Origin: JBHELQ01 sp046262995 | GTDB lineage: Bacteria; Actinomycetota; Thermoleophilia; Solirubrobacterales; Thermoleophilaceae | DNA: 63,222 bases | Direction of reading: 5' to 3' | Assembly: GCA_046262995.1 (NCBI GenBank) | Contig: JBHELQ010000086.1 | Location: forward strand, 1-63,222 | Made by a program: the position numbers and the translations under genes | The notes under the pieces: generated by a model | What the model saw: the letters and a program-made list of their open reading frames with translations, nothing else | Told to the model about the DNA's origin: nothing | The model's database searches: none | Part shown: positions 18,504 to 25,950 of the stretch, one piece after another | How positions within the stretch are numbered: the first letter of the stretch is position 1 | How the letters are laid out: every line of letters starts with the position of its first letter

Positions 18504-19985
18504 ATGCGCGGCATCCTGCTCACGCTGCTGCTTTTGCCGGTCGCGCTGGCCGCCCCGGGCTCCGCCCGGGCCGCCGTGAGCCTGCAGAAGGTCGCCGATT
18601 TCGACTCGCCGCTCTACGTGGCCGCAGCGCCCGAGGACTACCACCGCCTCTACGTGGTCGAGCAGTCCGGAACGGTGCGGGTCGTGAAGGACGGAGCCAA
18701 GCTTGCCGCGCCGTTCCTGCAGCTCACCGACCTGGCGAGCAATGGCGAGCGCGGCCTGCTTTCGATCGCCTTTCCGCCCGACTTCCAGCGCAGCCGCTTC
18801 GTCTACGCCTACTACAACCGCGCGAACGGCAACGTACGGGTAGACCAGTTCCGGGCCACGAATCCCGACCACGTCGACGCGGGCTACCAGCGGACCGTGC
18901 TCGAGATCGGCCATCAGGCTGCCCCGAACCACAACGGGGGGACGGCGCGCTTCGGGCCGGACGGCTTCCTATACCTGGCGCCGGGCGACGGAGGCAGCGG
19001 GCAGTCCGCGAACGCCCAGAACCGGGCCTCGCTGCTTGGCAAGATGCTGCGGATCCGTCCGCACGCGGGGGGCGGCTATGGCATCCCTCCCGGGAATCCG
19101 TTCGCAGGCCAGGCGGGGGGCCGCGCCGAGATCTGGGCGTATGGCTTCCGCAATCCCTTCCGTTTCTCCTTCGACCGCGCGACGGGGGACCTGGCCATCG
19201 GGGATGTCGGCGAGAGCACAACGGAGGAGATCGACTTCGCCCCCGCGGCGAGCGGCAGGGGCCGTGGCGTCAACTACGGCTGGAACGTCTGCGAGGGCAG
19301 CTCGACCACCGGCACCAAGGACATGGCCTGCCCGCTCGGGGCGCGGCCGGTGATCGACAAGTTCGCGAGCGACGGCTGGCACGCCATCACGGGCGGCGTG
19401 GTGGTCCGCGACCGCTCGCTTCCCTCGCTCTATGGCCGATACCTCTACGGCGACACCTATCTGAACGGCCTCCGCTCAGCCCTGCTCCGCCTGCCGCGGG
19501 CCGCCGACGACCGGCCGGCGGGGCTTTCCGTGTCGAGCCTGGCGGGTATCGGCGAGGACACCGCCGGCTGCGTGTACGTGGCGAGCCTGACGGGGCCGGT
19601 CTTCCGGGTCGTCGAGAACACCAACTCCGTGCCGTGCCCCGACCGCGTGCGGCCGCGGCTGAAGGTCAGGGTCAAGCGCCGGCAGCGAGTCCTCCGGCGC
19701 CGTCGCGCGATCGCCTACGCCCGCTGCAGCGAGCGTTCCCGGGTGCACATGACCGGGCGGCTGCGGATCGGGCATCGCTCGTACAGGCTGCGCGGCTATC
19801 GCCGCTCCGCCGCCGCCCACCGACGCGTCCGGCTGCGGGTACGGCTCACCCGCCGTGCCCGCCGGGCCCTGCGTCGCGCGCTGCGCCACCACCGCCGCGC
19901 GCGGGTCCGCGTGTTCCTTCGCGCCCGCGACCGGGCCGGCAACCGCTCGCGTCTCGTCCGTCGGACCGTGCGCGTGCGGCGCTAG
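18504..19985 (+). CDS. Secreted PQQ-dependent sugar (glucose/sorbosone) dehydrogenase
   Basis: 493 aa with a signal peptide (to about residue 23, ARA). Six-bladed beta-propeller of the soluble quinoprotein dehydrogenase group: PNHNGGTARFGPDG holds the catalytic His, followed by APGDGGSG, IWAYGFRNPFRFSFD, IGDVGES and YGWNVCEG. After the propeller, about 115 very Arg/His-rich residues form a predicted beta domain seen in exported proteins of this lineage. It would oxidise sugars outside the cell. PQQ synthesis genes are not in the window. Its end overlaps the convergent sigma-factor gene by 4 nt. Confidence 0.87.
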   Translation: MRGILLTLLLLPVALAAPGSARAAVSLQKVADFDSPLYVAAAPEDYHRLYVVEQSGTVRVVKDGAKLAAPFLQLTDLASNGERGLLSIAFPPDFQRSRFVYAYYNRANGNVRVDQFRATNPDHVDAGYQRTVLEIGHQAAPNHNGGTARFGPDGFLYLAPGDGGSGQSANAQNRASLLGKMLRIRPHAGGGYGIPPGNPFAGQAGGRAEIWAYGFRNPFRFSFDRATGDLAIGDVGESTTEEIDFAPAASGRGRGVNYGWNVCEGSSTTGTKDMACPLGARPVIDKFASDGWHAITGGVVVRDRSLPSLYGRYLYGDTYLNGLRSALLRLPRAADDRPAGLSVSSLAGIGEDTAGCVYVASLTGPVFRVVENTNSVPCPDRVRPRLKVRVKRRQRVLRRRRAIAYARCSERSRVHMTGRLRIGHRSYRLRGYRRSAAAHRRVRLRVRLTRRARRALRRALRHHRRARVRVFLRARDRAGNRSRLVRRTVRVRR

Positions 19986-21172
19986 CCACCGACCTGAGCC
20001 AGCCGCCGCTCCAGAAACGAGCGCTCCACGGGGTTGTCCGTGAGCTCGATCGCGCGGCGATACGCCGGCGCCGCCTCGGCGGCGCGGCCGACCCGGCGCA
20101 GCAGGTCGGCGCGCGCCGAGTGGAAGAGGTGGTAGTCGTCGAGGCCCTCGAGTCCCTCCAGTAGCCCGAGGCCCTGCTCCGGTCCCTCCGCGAGGGCCAC
20201 GGCGACCGCGCCGTTGAGCGCCACCACCGGCGAGGGGTCGAGCTCGCCCAGGCGCCGGTACAGCTCCGCTATCCGAGCCCAGTCGGTCATCTCGGCGACC
20301 CTCGCCCCAGCGTGCTCGGCGGCTATGAGCGCCTGGAGCGAGTAGGGGCCCGCACCGGCCGCCCGCCGCGCCAGAGCCAGGCCTTCGGCGATCTCGTCGC
20401 CGCGCCACAGCGAGCGGTCCTGGTCTTCGAGCAGCACCAGATCGCCCTCCTCGTCCACCCGGGCTTCCCTGCGCGCGTGCTGGAGCAGCATCAGCGCGAG
20501 CAGGCCCTGTGGCTCAGGCTCCTGCGGCAGGAGCCCGGCGAGCACGCGGGCGAGGCGGATCGCCTCCTGGCACAGCTCGTGCCTGAGAAGCGCGTCGGCG
20601 CTCGTCGCCAGGTACCCCTCGTTGAAGACGAGGTACAGGGCCGCCAGCACCGACGCCAGACGCGCGGGCAGGTCGGCCCGCGACGGCACCTCGTACGGGA
20701 TCCCCGCGTGGCGGATCTTGCGCTTGGCCCGCACCAGGCGCTGGGCCATGGCCTTCTCCCCGACGAGGAAGGCCCGTGCGATCTCGGGCGTGGACAGCCC
20801 GCCCAGGGTTCGCAGGGTCAGGGCGATTCGAGCCTCGGGCGCGAGCGCCGGGTGGCAGCAGGTGAAGAACAGCCGCAGCCGATCGTCCGGAAGGTCGGAG
20901 CCGTTCCCGGGCTCGCCTGCACGCTCGAGCGCCTCGAGCTCGCGCAGCTGCGTCTTCTTCTCACCCAACCGCCGCTCCCTCCGCAGCCGGTCGATCGCGC
21001 GGTTTCGGGCAGTCGTGGTTATCCAGGCGCCTGGATTGTCCGGGGGGCCGGTCGAGGGCCAGCGCTCGAGCGCGACGACGAAGGCATCCTGCACCGCCTC
21101 CTCGGCCAGGTCGAAGTCGCCGAGGACCCGGATGAGTGAGGCGACCGCCCGTCCCGATTCGTGCCGGAACAG
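19982..21172 (-). CDS. ECF sigma factor with C-terminal TPR-like extension (ECF42-like)
   Basis: 396 aa from the proposed start. Sigma region 2 spans RVLGDFDLAEEAVQDAFVVA to about residue 75; region 4 includes GLSTPEIARAFLVGEKAMAQR. A long helical C-terminal part (from about residue 180) with repeated AIRLARVLAGLL and YRRLGELDPSPVVALNGA units is the TPR-like extension typical of ECF42, whose genes sit beside DGPF proteins as here. No ATG, GTG or TTG exists before region 2; CTG at 21172 has GAGGAGG eight bases upstream and is used. No anti-sigma factor is visible. Confidence 0.87.
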   Translation of the reverse strand: MFRHESGRAVASLIRVLGDFDLAEEAVQDAFVVALERWPSTGPPDNPGAWITTTARNRAIDRLRRERRLGEKKTQLRELEALERAGEPGNGSDLPDDRLRLFFTCCHPALAPEARIALTLRTLGGLSTPEIARAFLVGEKAMAQRLVRAKRKIRHAGIPYEVPSRADLPARLASVLAALYLVFNEGYLATSADALLRHELCQEAIRLARVLAGLLPQEPEPQGLLALMLLQHARREARVDEEGDLVLLEDQDRSLWRGDEIAEGLALARRAAGAGPYSLQALIAAEHAGARVAEMTDWARIAELYRRLGELDPSPVVALNGAVAVALAEGPEQGLGLLEGLEGLDDYHLFHSARADLLRRVGRAAEAAPAYRRAIELTDNPVERSFLERRLAQVGG

Positions 21173-21198
21173 GCGACCGACCTCCTCAGGGCCAACGG

Positions 21199-21591
21199 CT
21201 AGCTCGACGCGCTCGCCGCCTGCTCGTCCTCCCGGGGCTCGGCGTCGTAGACCATCACCGGCCTGACCTCGACCGACCCGCTTTGCGCTCCGGGGATCTT
21301 CGCCGCCCACTCGATCGCCTCGTCGAGATCCTTGCACTCGAGCAGGTAGAAGCCGCCGAGCTGCTCCTTCGTCTCGGCGAACGGGCCGTCGGTGATCATG
21401 CGCTCGCCGTCGCGGACCCTGACGGTGGTCGCTGTCGCGGTCGGCTGCAGCCCCTCGCCGCCGAGCATGATCCCGCGCTGGCGGATCTCCTCGGTGAACA
21501 CCTCGTAGCCGGCGAACTCCGCCTGCGACTGCTCCGGGCTGGCCTGCCCCCGGGCGGCCTCGTCGTTGTAGATCGACAGCAGATACTTCAC
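21199..21591 (-). CDS. DGPF/YCII-domain protein, partner of the ECF sigma factor
   Basis: 130 aa, starting VKYLLSIYNDEAARG at a GTG with a GGGAG upstream. The signature MITDGPFAETKEQLGGFYLL is intact, and SVEVRPVMV closes the ferredoxin-like fold. It is encoded just upstream of the ECF42-like sigma factor on the same strand with 26 nt between stop and proposed start. In this family the pair is conserved, but the biochemical role of DGPF proteins is unresolved. Confidence 0.9.
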   Translation of the reverse strand: MKYLLSIYNDEAARGQASPEQSQAEFAGYEVFTEEIRQRGIMLGGEGLQPTATATTVRVRDGERMITDGPFAETKEQLGGFYLLECKDLDEAIEWAAKIPGAQSGSVEVRPVMVYDAEPREDEQAASASS

Positions 21592-21630
21592 GGAAGGCTC
21601 CCTTCGTTTGCGCGGCGCCAATCGCCGCGA

Positions 21631-21801
21631 TCACCCTAACGACGAACGGGCAGAGCTCAGATCGACATCCGTCGCGACTTCGGGCGTCAGCCCTTCCGCG
21701 CGCGCGACGGGGCCACCGTGCGCCGGAAAGAAGACCTTCTCGGGATTGGAGAAGGGGACCTCACGCCCGTCCAGCTCGAGGATCACCTGGGTGCCGGCCA
21801 T
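21631..21801 (-). pseudogene. Remnant of LigD-type polymerase N-terminus
   Basis: A 56-codon frame whose residues 8-30 (LELDGREVPFSNPEKVFFP) match the very start of LigD/PolDom proteins, comparable to the GGRELRVSSPDRVIFP start of the intact gene at 33226-34275. The downstream TKLDLVNYY element and all catalytic residues are missing, and the other frames do not continue the match. It therefore looks like a truncated relic; a short expressed peptide cannot be excluded. Confidence 0.45.
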
Positions 21802-21819
21802 TTCGGGAGGATATGACCC

Positions 21820-22305
21820 GTGCCAGAGCTCGAAGTCATCGATGGCGACGTGACGAAGCTCGAGGTGGACGCGATCGCCAACGCGGCCAACACGGAGCTC
21901 AGGCACGGCGGGGGCGTGGCAGCGGCGATCAGCCGCGCGGGCGGGCCGGAGGTGCAGCGCGAATCAGACCGGAAGGCGCCGATCGGGCTCGGGGAGGCGA
22001 TCGAGACGACGGCAGGCGAGATGCCGGCCCGCTGGGTGATTCACGCGGCCACCATGGAGCTCGGCGGGCCCACCTCGGCGGAGATCGTCGAGAACGCCAC
22101 CCGCTCCACCCTGGCCAAGGCCGAGGAGCTCGGCTGCCGCTCGCTGGCGCTGGTGGCGTTCGGGACAGGCGTCGGCGGCTTCCCACTCGACCAGGCCGCG
22201 CAGATCATGGTCGGCGCTGCGCGCGAGCATCGCGGCGGCCTGGAGCGCATCGTGTTCGCGCTGCACGGAGAGGAGGCCGCGAGCGCCTTCCGCGAGCGGC
22301 TTTGA
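21820..22305 (+). CDS. Macro-domain protein
   Basis: 161 aa, essentially only a macro domain. EVIDGDVTKLEVDAIANAANTEL-type N-terminus with the ADP-ribose-binding Asn pair, the GGGVAAAI loop, and the phosphate loop FGTGVGGFP. Macro domains bind or hydrolyse ADP-ribose derivatives such as O-acetyl-ADP-ribose or ADP-ribosyl-protein. The GTG start at 21820 has GGGAGGA upstream. Its stop overlaps the TTG start of glycerate kinase (TTGA), so the two are co-translated. Confidence 0.9.
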   Translation: MPELEVIDGDVTKLEVDAIANAANTELRHGGGVAAAISRAGGPEVQRESDRKAPIGLGEAIETTAGEMPARWVIHAATMELGGPTSAEIVENATRSTLAKAEELGCRSLALVAFGTGVGGFPLDQAAQIMVGAAREHRGGLERIVFALHGEEAASAFRERL

Positions 22306-23267
22306 AGCCCGTCCTGGTAGCGCCGGACAGCTTCAAGGGCAGCTTCAGTGCCTCCGAGGTGGCCGCGGCCATCGCGTCGGGAGTGCGCTCCGCCGGGGGC
22401 CAGGTGGTCGAGCTTCCGGTGGCCGACGGCGGCGAAGGAACGATGGACGTCCTGCTCGGGGCGCTCGGAGGCGAACGGCGCACGGCCACGGTGAGCGATC
22501 CCCTCGGGCGGCCGGTGGAGGCTGCCTGGGCACTGCTGGCCGACGGGCGGACCGCGGTGGTCGAGACCGCCCAGGCGAGCGGCCTGGGCCTCGTCGCCGA
22601 GCGCGAGCGGGATGCCTGGACCGCGTCGACGCGCGGTACGGGGGAGCTGATCGCCGCGTCGGCGGAGGCCGGGGCGGGCAGGGTGCTCGTCAGCGTGGGC
22701 GGGTCGGCCACCACCGACGGCGGGGCGGGCGCCCTCGAGGCGCTCGAAGAGGCGGGCGCGGAGGTCGAGATCGAGGTGTTGTGCGACGTGACCACGCCGT
22801 TCGAGCGGGCGGCCGCCGTGTTCGCGCCGCAGAAGGGCGCCGACCCCGAGACCGTCGCTCGCCTCGAGCGGCGCCTGGACGAGCTGGCGGAGCGGGCCTC
22901 ACGGGATCCGCGCGGCCGGCCGATGACCGGGGCGGCCGGTGGCCTGTCGGGAGGACTCTGGGCGCACCGCGGCGCGCAGCTGCGATCCGGCGCGGCGTAC
23001 GTGCTCGACACGCTGGGGTTCGACGAGCGCATGCGCGACGCGGCGTTCGTGGTCACGGGCGAGGGCTCGATCGACGCGCAGACGCTGGAGGGCAAGATCG
23101 TGGGCGAGCTCGCCCGCCGCTGCCGTCAGGCCGGCGTGGCGTGCCACGCGATCGTGGGCCGGAACGCCCTCGACGCCTTCCAGGAGCGGCTCCTGGACCT
23201 GGCTAGCGTGGCCGAGGCCGGGACCCGGGAGGAGCTGGAGGAGGCCGGCCGCGCGCTCGCCGGCTAG
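22302..23267 (+). CDS. Glycerate kinase (GarK/GlxK family), short form
   Basis: 321 aa. It begins KPVLVAPDSFKGSFSASEVA and has PVADGGEGT, SVGGSATTDGGAGALEAL, FAPQKGAD and VTGEGSIDAQT, the family's catalytic blocks. It phosphorylates D-glycerate to 2- or 3-phosphoglycerate. It is shorter than the usual 370-380 residues because the segment after GGSATTDGGAG that normally precedes the CDV motif is reduced by about 40 residues. The TTG start at 22302 makes a TTGA overlap with the macro-domain gene. Confidence 0.9.
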   Translation: MKPVLVAPDSFKGSFSASEVAAAIASGVRSAGGQVVELPVADGGEGTMDVLLGALGGERRTATVSDPLGRPVEAAWALLADGRTAVVETAQASGLGLVAERERDAWTASTRGTGELIAASAEAGAGRVLVSVGGSATTDGGAGALEALEEAGAEVEIEVLCDVTTPFERAAAVFAPQKGADPETVARLERRLDELAERASRDPRGRPMTGAAGGLSGGLWAHRGAQLRSGAAYVLDTLGFDERMRDAAFVVTGEGSIDAQTLEGKIVGELARRCRQAGVACHAIVGRNALDAFQERLLDLASVAEAGTREELEEAGRALAG

Positions 23268-24196
23268 AACGGCGACGGCGCGCCGCTGCGCCGCTCGACC
23301 GACACCGCGTAGGCGCGCGGACGGAAGCGCAGGATCGGATCGTCCGAGAGCTCGATCCCGTCCGTCACGCGCGTGGGGTCGAAGACGAGCACGTCGTCCC
23401 CCCGCTCGCGCTCGGGCTCGGGCCCCTCTAGCGCCAGCCGGCCGACCTCGACCCGCCGGCGCTCCTCCGGCCAGGGAACGGTCGGATCGTCAACCGGGTC
23501 GTCCTCCTCCGCGAGGACCGCGAGCAGCCGGAAGGCCGCCTCGCCGCGCTCGGCCCGGGCGGCGATGTCCTCCTGCAGGTAGTCCCTCCCCCGCTCGCGC
23601 GCGGCGTCGTCGGAGATCCTGTGCTCGCCGCCCTCCGGCTCCCAGCGGTAGCGGATGAATCGCCCCCCGCCGTCGCTGTCCAGCCAGCGGAAGGAATGGA
23701 TCGAGTTGTAGGCGATGCCGGCGTAGCTCTCCGGCGGCCCGTTCGAAAGAGCCGCCTGTATCGCGGTCTGAGCTTCCGGGTGCTCGCCCAGCCAGGCCCC
23801 CACCTTCTCCATGTCCGGCTGGCCGGTCTCGGGCACCGGCACGCGGGAGCGCGTGAAGTCGAGGAAGTCCTCGGGCGTGCGGACGAAGAAGCAGGGCAGG
23901 TCCAGGGCGACGATGTCCGTCGTGCCGTCGGCCAGGTACAGCTTCACCGACATCCCACGGCCCTCGCGGGCATAGTCGGGCACGTTCGGGTCCCCGCCGC
24001 CGTTCGAGAAGCGCACCGTGGCGCGCGTCGGGTCGCCCTGCATGTGTGCCGCGCGCGTGAGCCGGGCGGCCTCGGGCGTCGCGGTGAAGGTCCCCGCCAG
24101 GAGGGTGCCCCTGGCGTGCGCGGCGCGGTGGCCCTCGTGCGCCCCGGAGAGGGCGTTGATCGCGTCCACAGCCTGCTCGGCGAGCGAATCCGCCAC
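23264..24196 (-). CDS. Small catalase-related haem peroxidase (SrpA-like)
   Basis: 310 aa, much shorter than classical catalases and lacking their C-terminal wrap. The distal His is in HRAAHARGTLL, the distal Asn/Ser region in TVRFSNGGGDPNVPDY, and the proximal tyrosine motif near the end is RPRAYAVSVERR. Proteins of this catalase-like group have weak catalase or peroxidase activity. Its stop overlaps glycerate kinase by 4 nt on the opposite strand. Confidence 0.88.
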   Translation of the reverse strand: MADSLAEQAVDAINALSGAHEGHRAAHARGTLLAGTFTATPEAARLTRAAHMQGDPTRATVRFSNGGGDPNVPDYAREGRGMSVKLYLADGTTDIVALDLPCFFVRTPEDFLDFTRSRVPVPETGQPDMEKVGAWLGEHPEAQTAIQAALSNGPPESYAGIAYNSIHSFRWLDSDGGGRFIRYRWEPEGGEHRISDDAARERGRDYLQEDIAARAERGEAAFRLLAVLAEEDDPVDDPTVPWPEERRRVEVGRLALEGPEPERERGDDVLVFDPTRVTDGIELSDDPILRFRPRAYAVSVERRSGAPSPF

Positions 24197-24241
24197 GCGA
24201 GGACTCTAACCGGACCACAAAGCAGCCCGCCCCGGATAGCG

Positions 24242-24301
24242 ACGGGCGCCCCCGAGGGAGCGCCCGTGCTGCCTCACCCGTGCGGCGGCCTCGCGGCCGC
24301 C
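24242..24301 (-). terminator. Two tandem GC hairpins between membrane-protein gene and catalase gene
   Basis: First hairpin: 8-bp arms ACGGGCGC (24242-24249) and GCGCCCGT (24260-24267). Second: 7-bp arms GGCGGCC (24284-24290) and GGCCGCC (24295-24301) with a TCGC loop. Neither has a U-tract. They lie just after the leftward membrane-protein gene and before the catalase start, so they may terminate the former. Confidence 0.5.
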
Positions 24302-24312
24302 ACATGCTGGGA

Positions 24313-25017
24313 CTAGCGCATGCCGAGCAGGGGGCGGAAGCCCCGATGCTCAGGCGTGTGCTCCCAGTCCTCGTCGGACTCCGCCAGCACCATGCGGCCG
24401 ACGGACCCAAGCCCCACGAGCAGGAACGCCGCACCAACGATCCCGAATGCGTTGAGGGCTGCTGCGAACTCGACGACGAACCCGACCGCGGAGAGGATCA
24501 GGAACAGCGCCACCCACGGCGGCACGACGCGGGCCCGATAGAGACCGACCGCCAGGCAGGTCAGGCCCAGCATGAACCCGAAGGCCACCACCAGGAACGG
24601 GACCACGAAGCCGGCCGTGCCGGTCAACCGCTCGAACAGCGCGACCATCTGCGCACGGTCGCCTCCGGCTGCCGCCTGCCAGCCCACGAACCCTTCGATC
24701 GCCACGATGCCGGTGATCGCGAGCAGGCCGAGCATCGCCAACCCGCCGCCCAGGTGCCCGAGCGCCACCTCGCGCTCGCGCAGCATGTGCATTAGGCCGA
24801 GGACGGCCGGAACCAGCAGCGCGATCGCGACGATCGCGATCAGGTGCGCGGCGTACCAGCGGTCCAGGTGCCCAGTGATCACGGCCAGCTGGTCACGGGT
24901 GTCGGTCTTCTCGGCGGGGTGCAGTACCTCCGACACGAGAAGCAAGAGCGGCGCCGCCACCATGCACAGGCCGGCGACCATCTTGCGGAAGTGATGCGGG
25001 TCTGAGAGATAGGTCAT
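24313..25017 (-). CDS. Polytopic membrane protein, unknown function
   Basis: 234 aa starting MTYLSDPHHFRKMV. About six membrane segments are visible, including VAAPLLLLVSEVLH, LIAIVAIALLVPAVLGLMH, LAMLGLLAITGIVAIEGFV and FGFMLGLTCLAVGLY. The ATG at 25017 is chosen because AAGGAGG lies 6 to 7 bases upstream, one of the best ribosome sites in the window. It is preceded by a recognisable promoter (25066-25093) and followed by paired hairpins, so it looks monocistronic. No enzymatic motif; not a transporter family I recognise. Confidence 0.75.
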   Translation of the reverse strand: MTYLSDPHHFRKMVAGLCMVAAPLLLLVSEVLHPAEKTDTRDQLAVITGHLDRWYAAHLIAIVAIALLVPAVLGLMHMLREREVALGHLGGGLAMLGLLAITGIVAIEGFVGWQAAAGGDRAQMVALFERLTGTAGFVVPFLVVAFGFMLGLTCLAVGLYRARVVPPWVALFLILSAVGFVVEFAAALNAFGIVGAAFLLVGLGSVGRMVLAESDEDWEHTPEHRGFRPLLGMR

Positions 25018-25065
25018 CGAGAGCCTCCTTTTGCGAGTCCAACCCGATGTCTCCCGATACCCCAC

Positions 25066-25093
25066 ATTGTAGCTATCGTTACGAGCCTGTCCA
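25066..25093 (-). promoter_or_regulatory. Sigma-70-type promoter for the membrane-protein gene
   Basis: On the minus strand, TGGACA (25093-25088) and TACAAT (25071-25066) are spaced by 16 nt, one or two mismatches from TTGACA and TATAAT. The stretch is conspicuously AT-richer than its surroundings and ends about 50 nt before the ATG at 25017. Confidence 0.5.
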
Positions 25094-25104
25094 GCCGATC
25101 GGGC

Positions 25105-25926
25105 TCAGCGGGCCTCCGCCAGCGAGCGCACGACGGCCTCGTAGAAGCCCTCGCCGTGACCCGCCTCGGTGACCTGCGCATTCGGTTGTCCACGGACGCC
25201 TTCCGCCAGCGCCGGGTCCTCGCCGACGGCGTTCGCGACCAGGTAGAAGCGCCCGACGCAGCGGGCCACCTCCAGGTCCTCCCTGGAGTCGCCGACCGCG
25301 ATGCAGTCCTCGGGCGCGTACCCACGAAGCTGCATGTGGCGCGCGACCGCGGCGGGCTTCGAGGCCTCCCTCGGGACCAGGTGGTAGGCGTGGGGCGGGC
25401 CATCGAGCGGCAGGGCGCACTCCTGCGCCGGGATCGCCCCGTTGTCGACCAGCCGCAGCGACCCGAAGCCGCCATCCGCGAGCACGGCCGCCGCCTGCTC
25501 GGGATCGACCAGCCCGCGGAACAGGTGCGACACCTGGCGGTCGACGTGCCATGGCGCATGCGGCTCGAGCCGCCCGCGAAAGGTCTCGAGCAACAGGGCG
25601 GGCGCGCCCGACTCCTCGACCAAGGCGTGCACGCTCTTACCGTCGCGCGGCTGCAGGTCGCCGGTGAGCAGCGTCTCCTCGCCGTCGACCACGAGCCCGG
25701 AGCCGAGCTCGTAGATGTAGGCGCTCTGGCCGATCAGCCGAGCGTCTTCCATCACCTGCGCCTTGCGCCGCCCGGACTTGATCACCACCTCGACGCCTGC
25801 CCGCCAGCAGGCCTCGAGCGCCCGGGCGGGTAGCAGCGTGAATTCGCCCTCCCCGTCCCGGAAGAGTGAGGCGCCCCGCCCGAGCAGCGTGCCGTCGAGG
25901 TCCGTGTAGACGCAGCGGATCGGCAA
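25105..25926 (-). CDS. HAD-IIB phosphatase, mannosyl-3-phosphoglycerate phosphatase-like
   Basis: 273 aa. Motif I YTDLDGTLL, motif II/III region VVIKSGRRKAQV, and motif IV GDSREDLEVA are those of Cof-type HAD phosphatases; the cap and spacing fit the mannosyl-3-phosphoglycerate phosphatase branch. It is encoded 24 nt downstream of gpgS, so the likely reaction is removal of phosphate from glucosyl-3-phosphoglycerate to give glucosylglycerate, a compatible solute and polysaccharide primer. This is inferred from context; the usual actinobacterial GpgP is of a different (histidine phosphatase) family. Confidence 0.8.
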   Translation of the reverse strand: MPIRCVYTDLDGTLLGRGASLFRDGEGEFTLLPARALEACWRAGVEVVIKSGRRKAQVMEDARLIGQSAYIYELGSGLVVDGEETLLTGDLQPRDGKSVHALVEESGAPALLLETFRGRLEPHAPWHVDRQVSHLFRGLVDPEQAAAVLADGGFGSLRLVDNGAIPAQECALPLDGPPHAYHLVPREASKPAAVARHMQLRGYAPEDCIAVGDSREDLEVARCVGRFYLVANAVGEDPALAEGVRGQPNAQVTEAGHGEGFYEAVVRSLAEAR

Positions 25927-25950
25927 GGGCGGCAGCCTAGCCGGGGGCGG

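Noticed and set aside
22302..23267. Glycerate kinase as a broken gene because it is short
   Set aside because: All catalytic blocks are in one frame and comparable short forms appear to be usual in actinobacteria.
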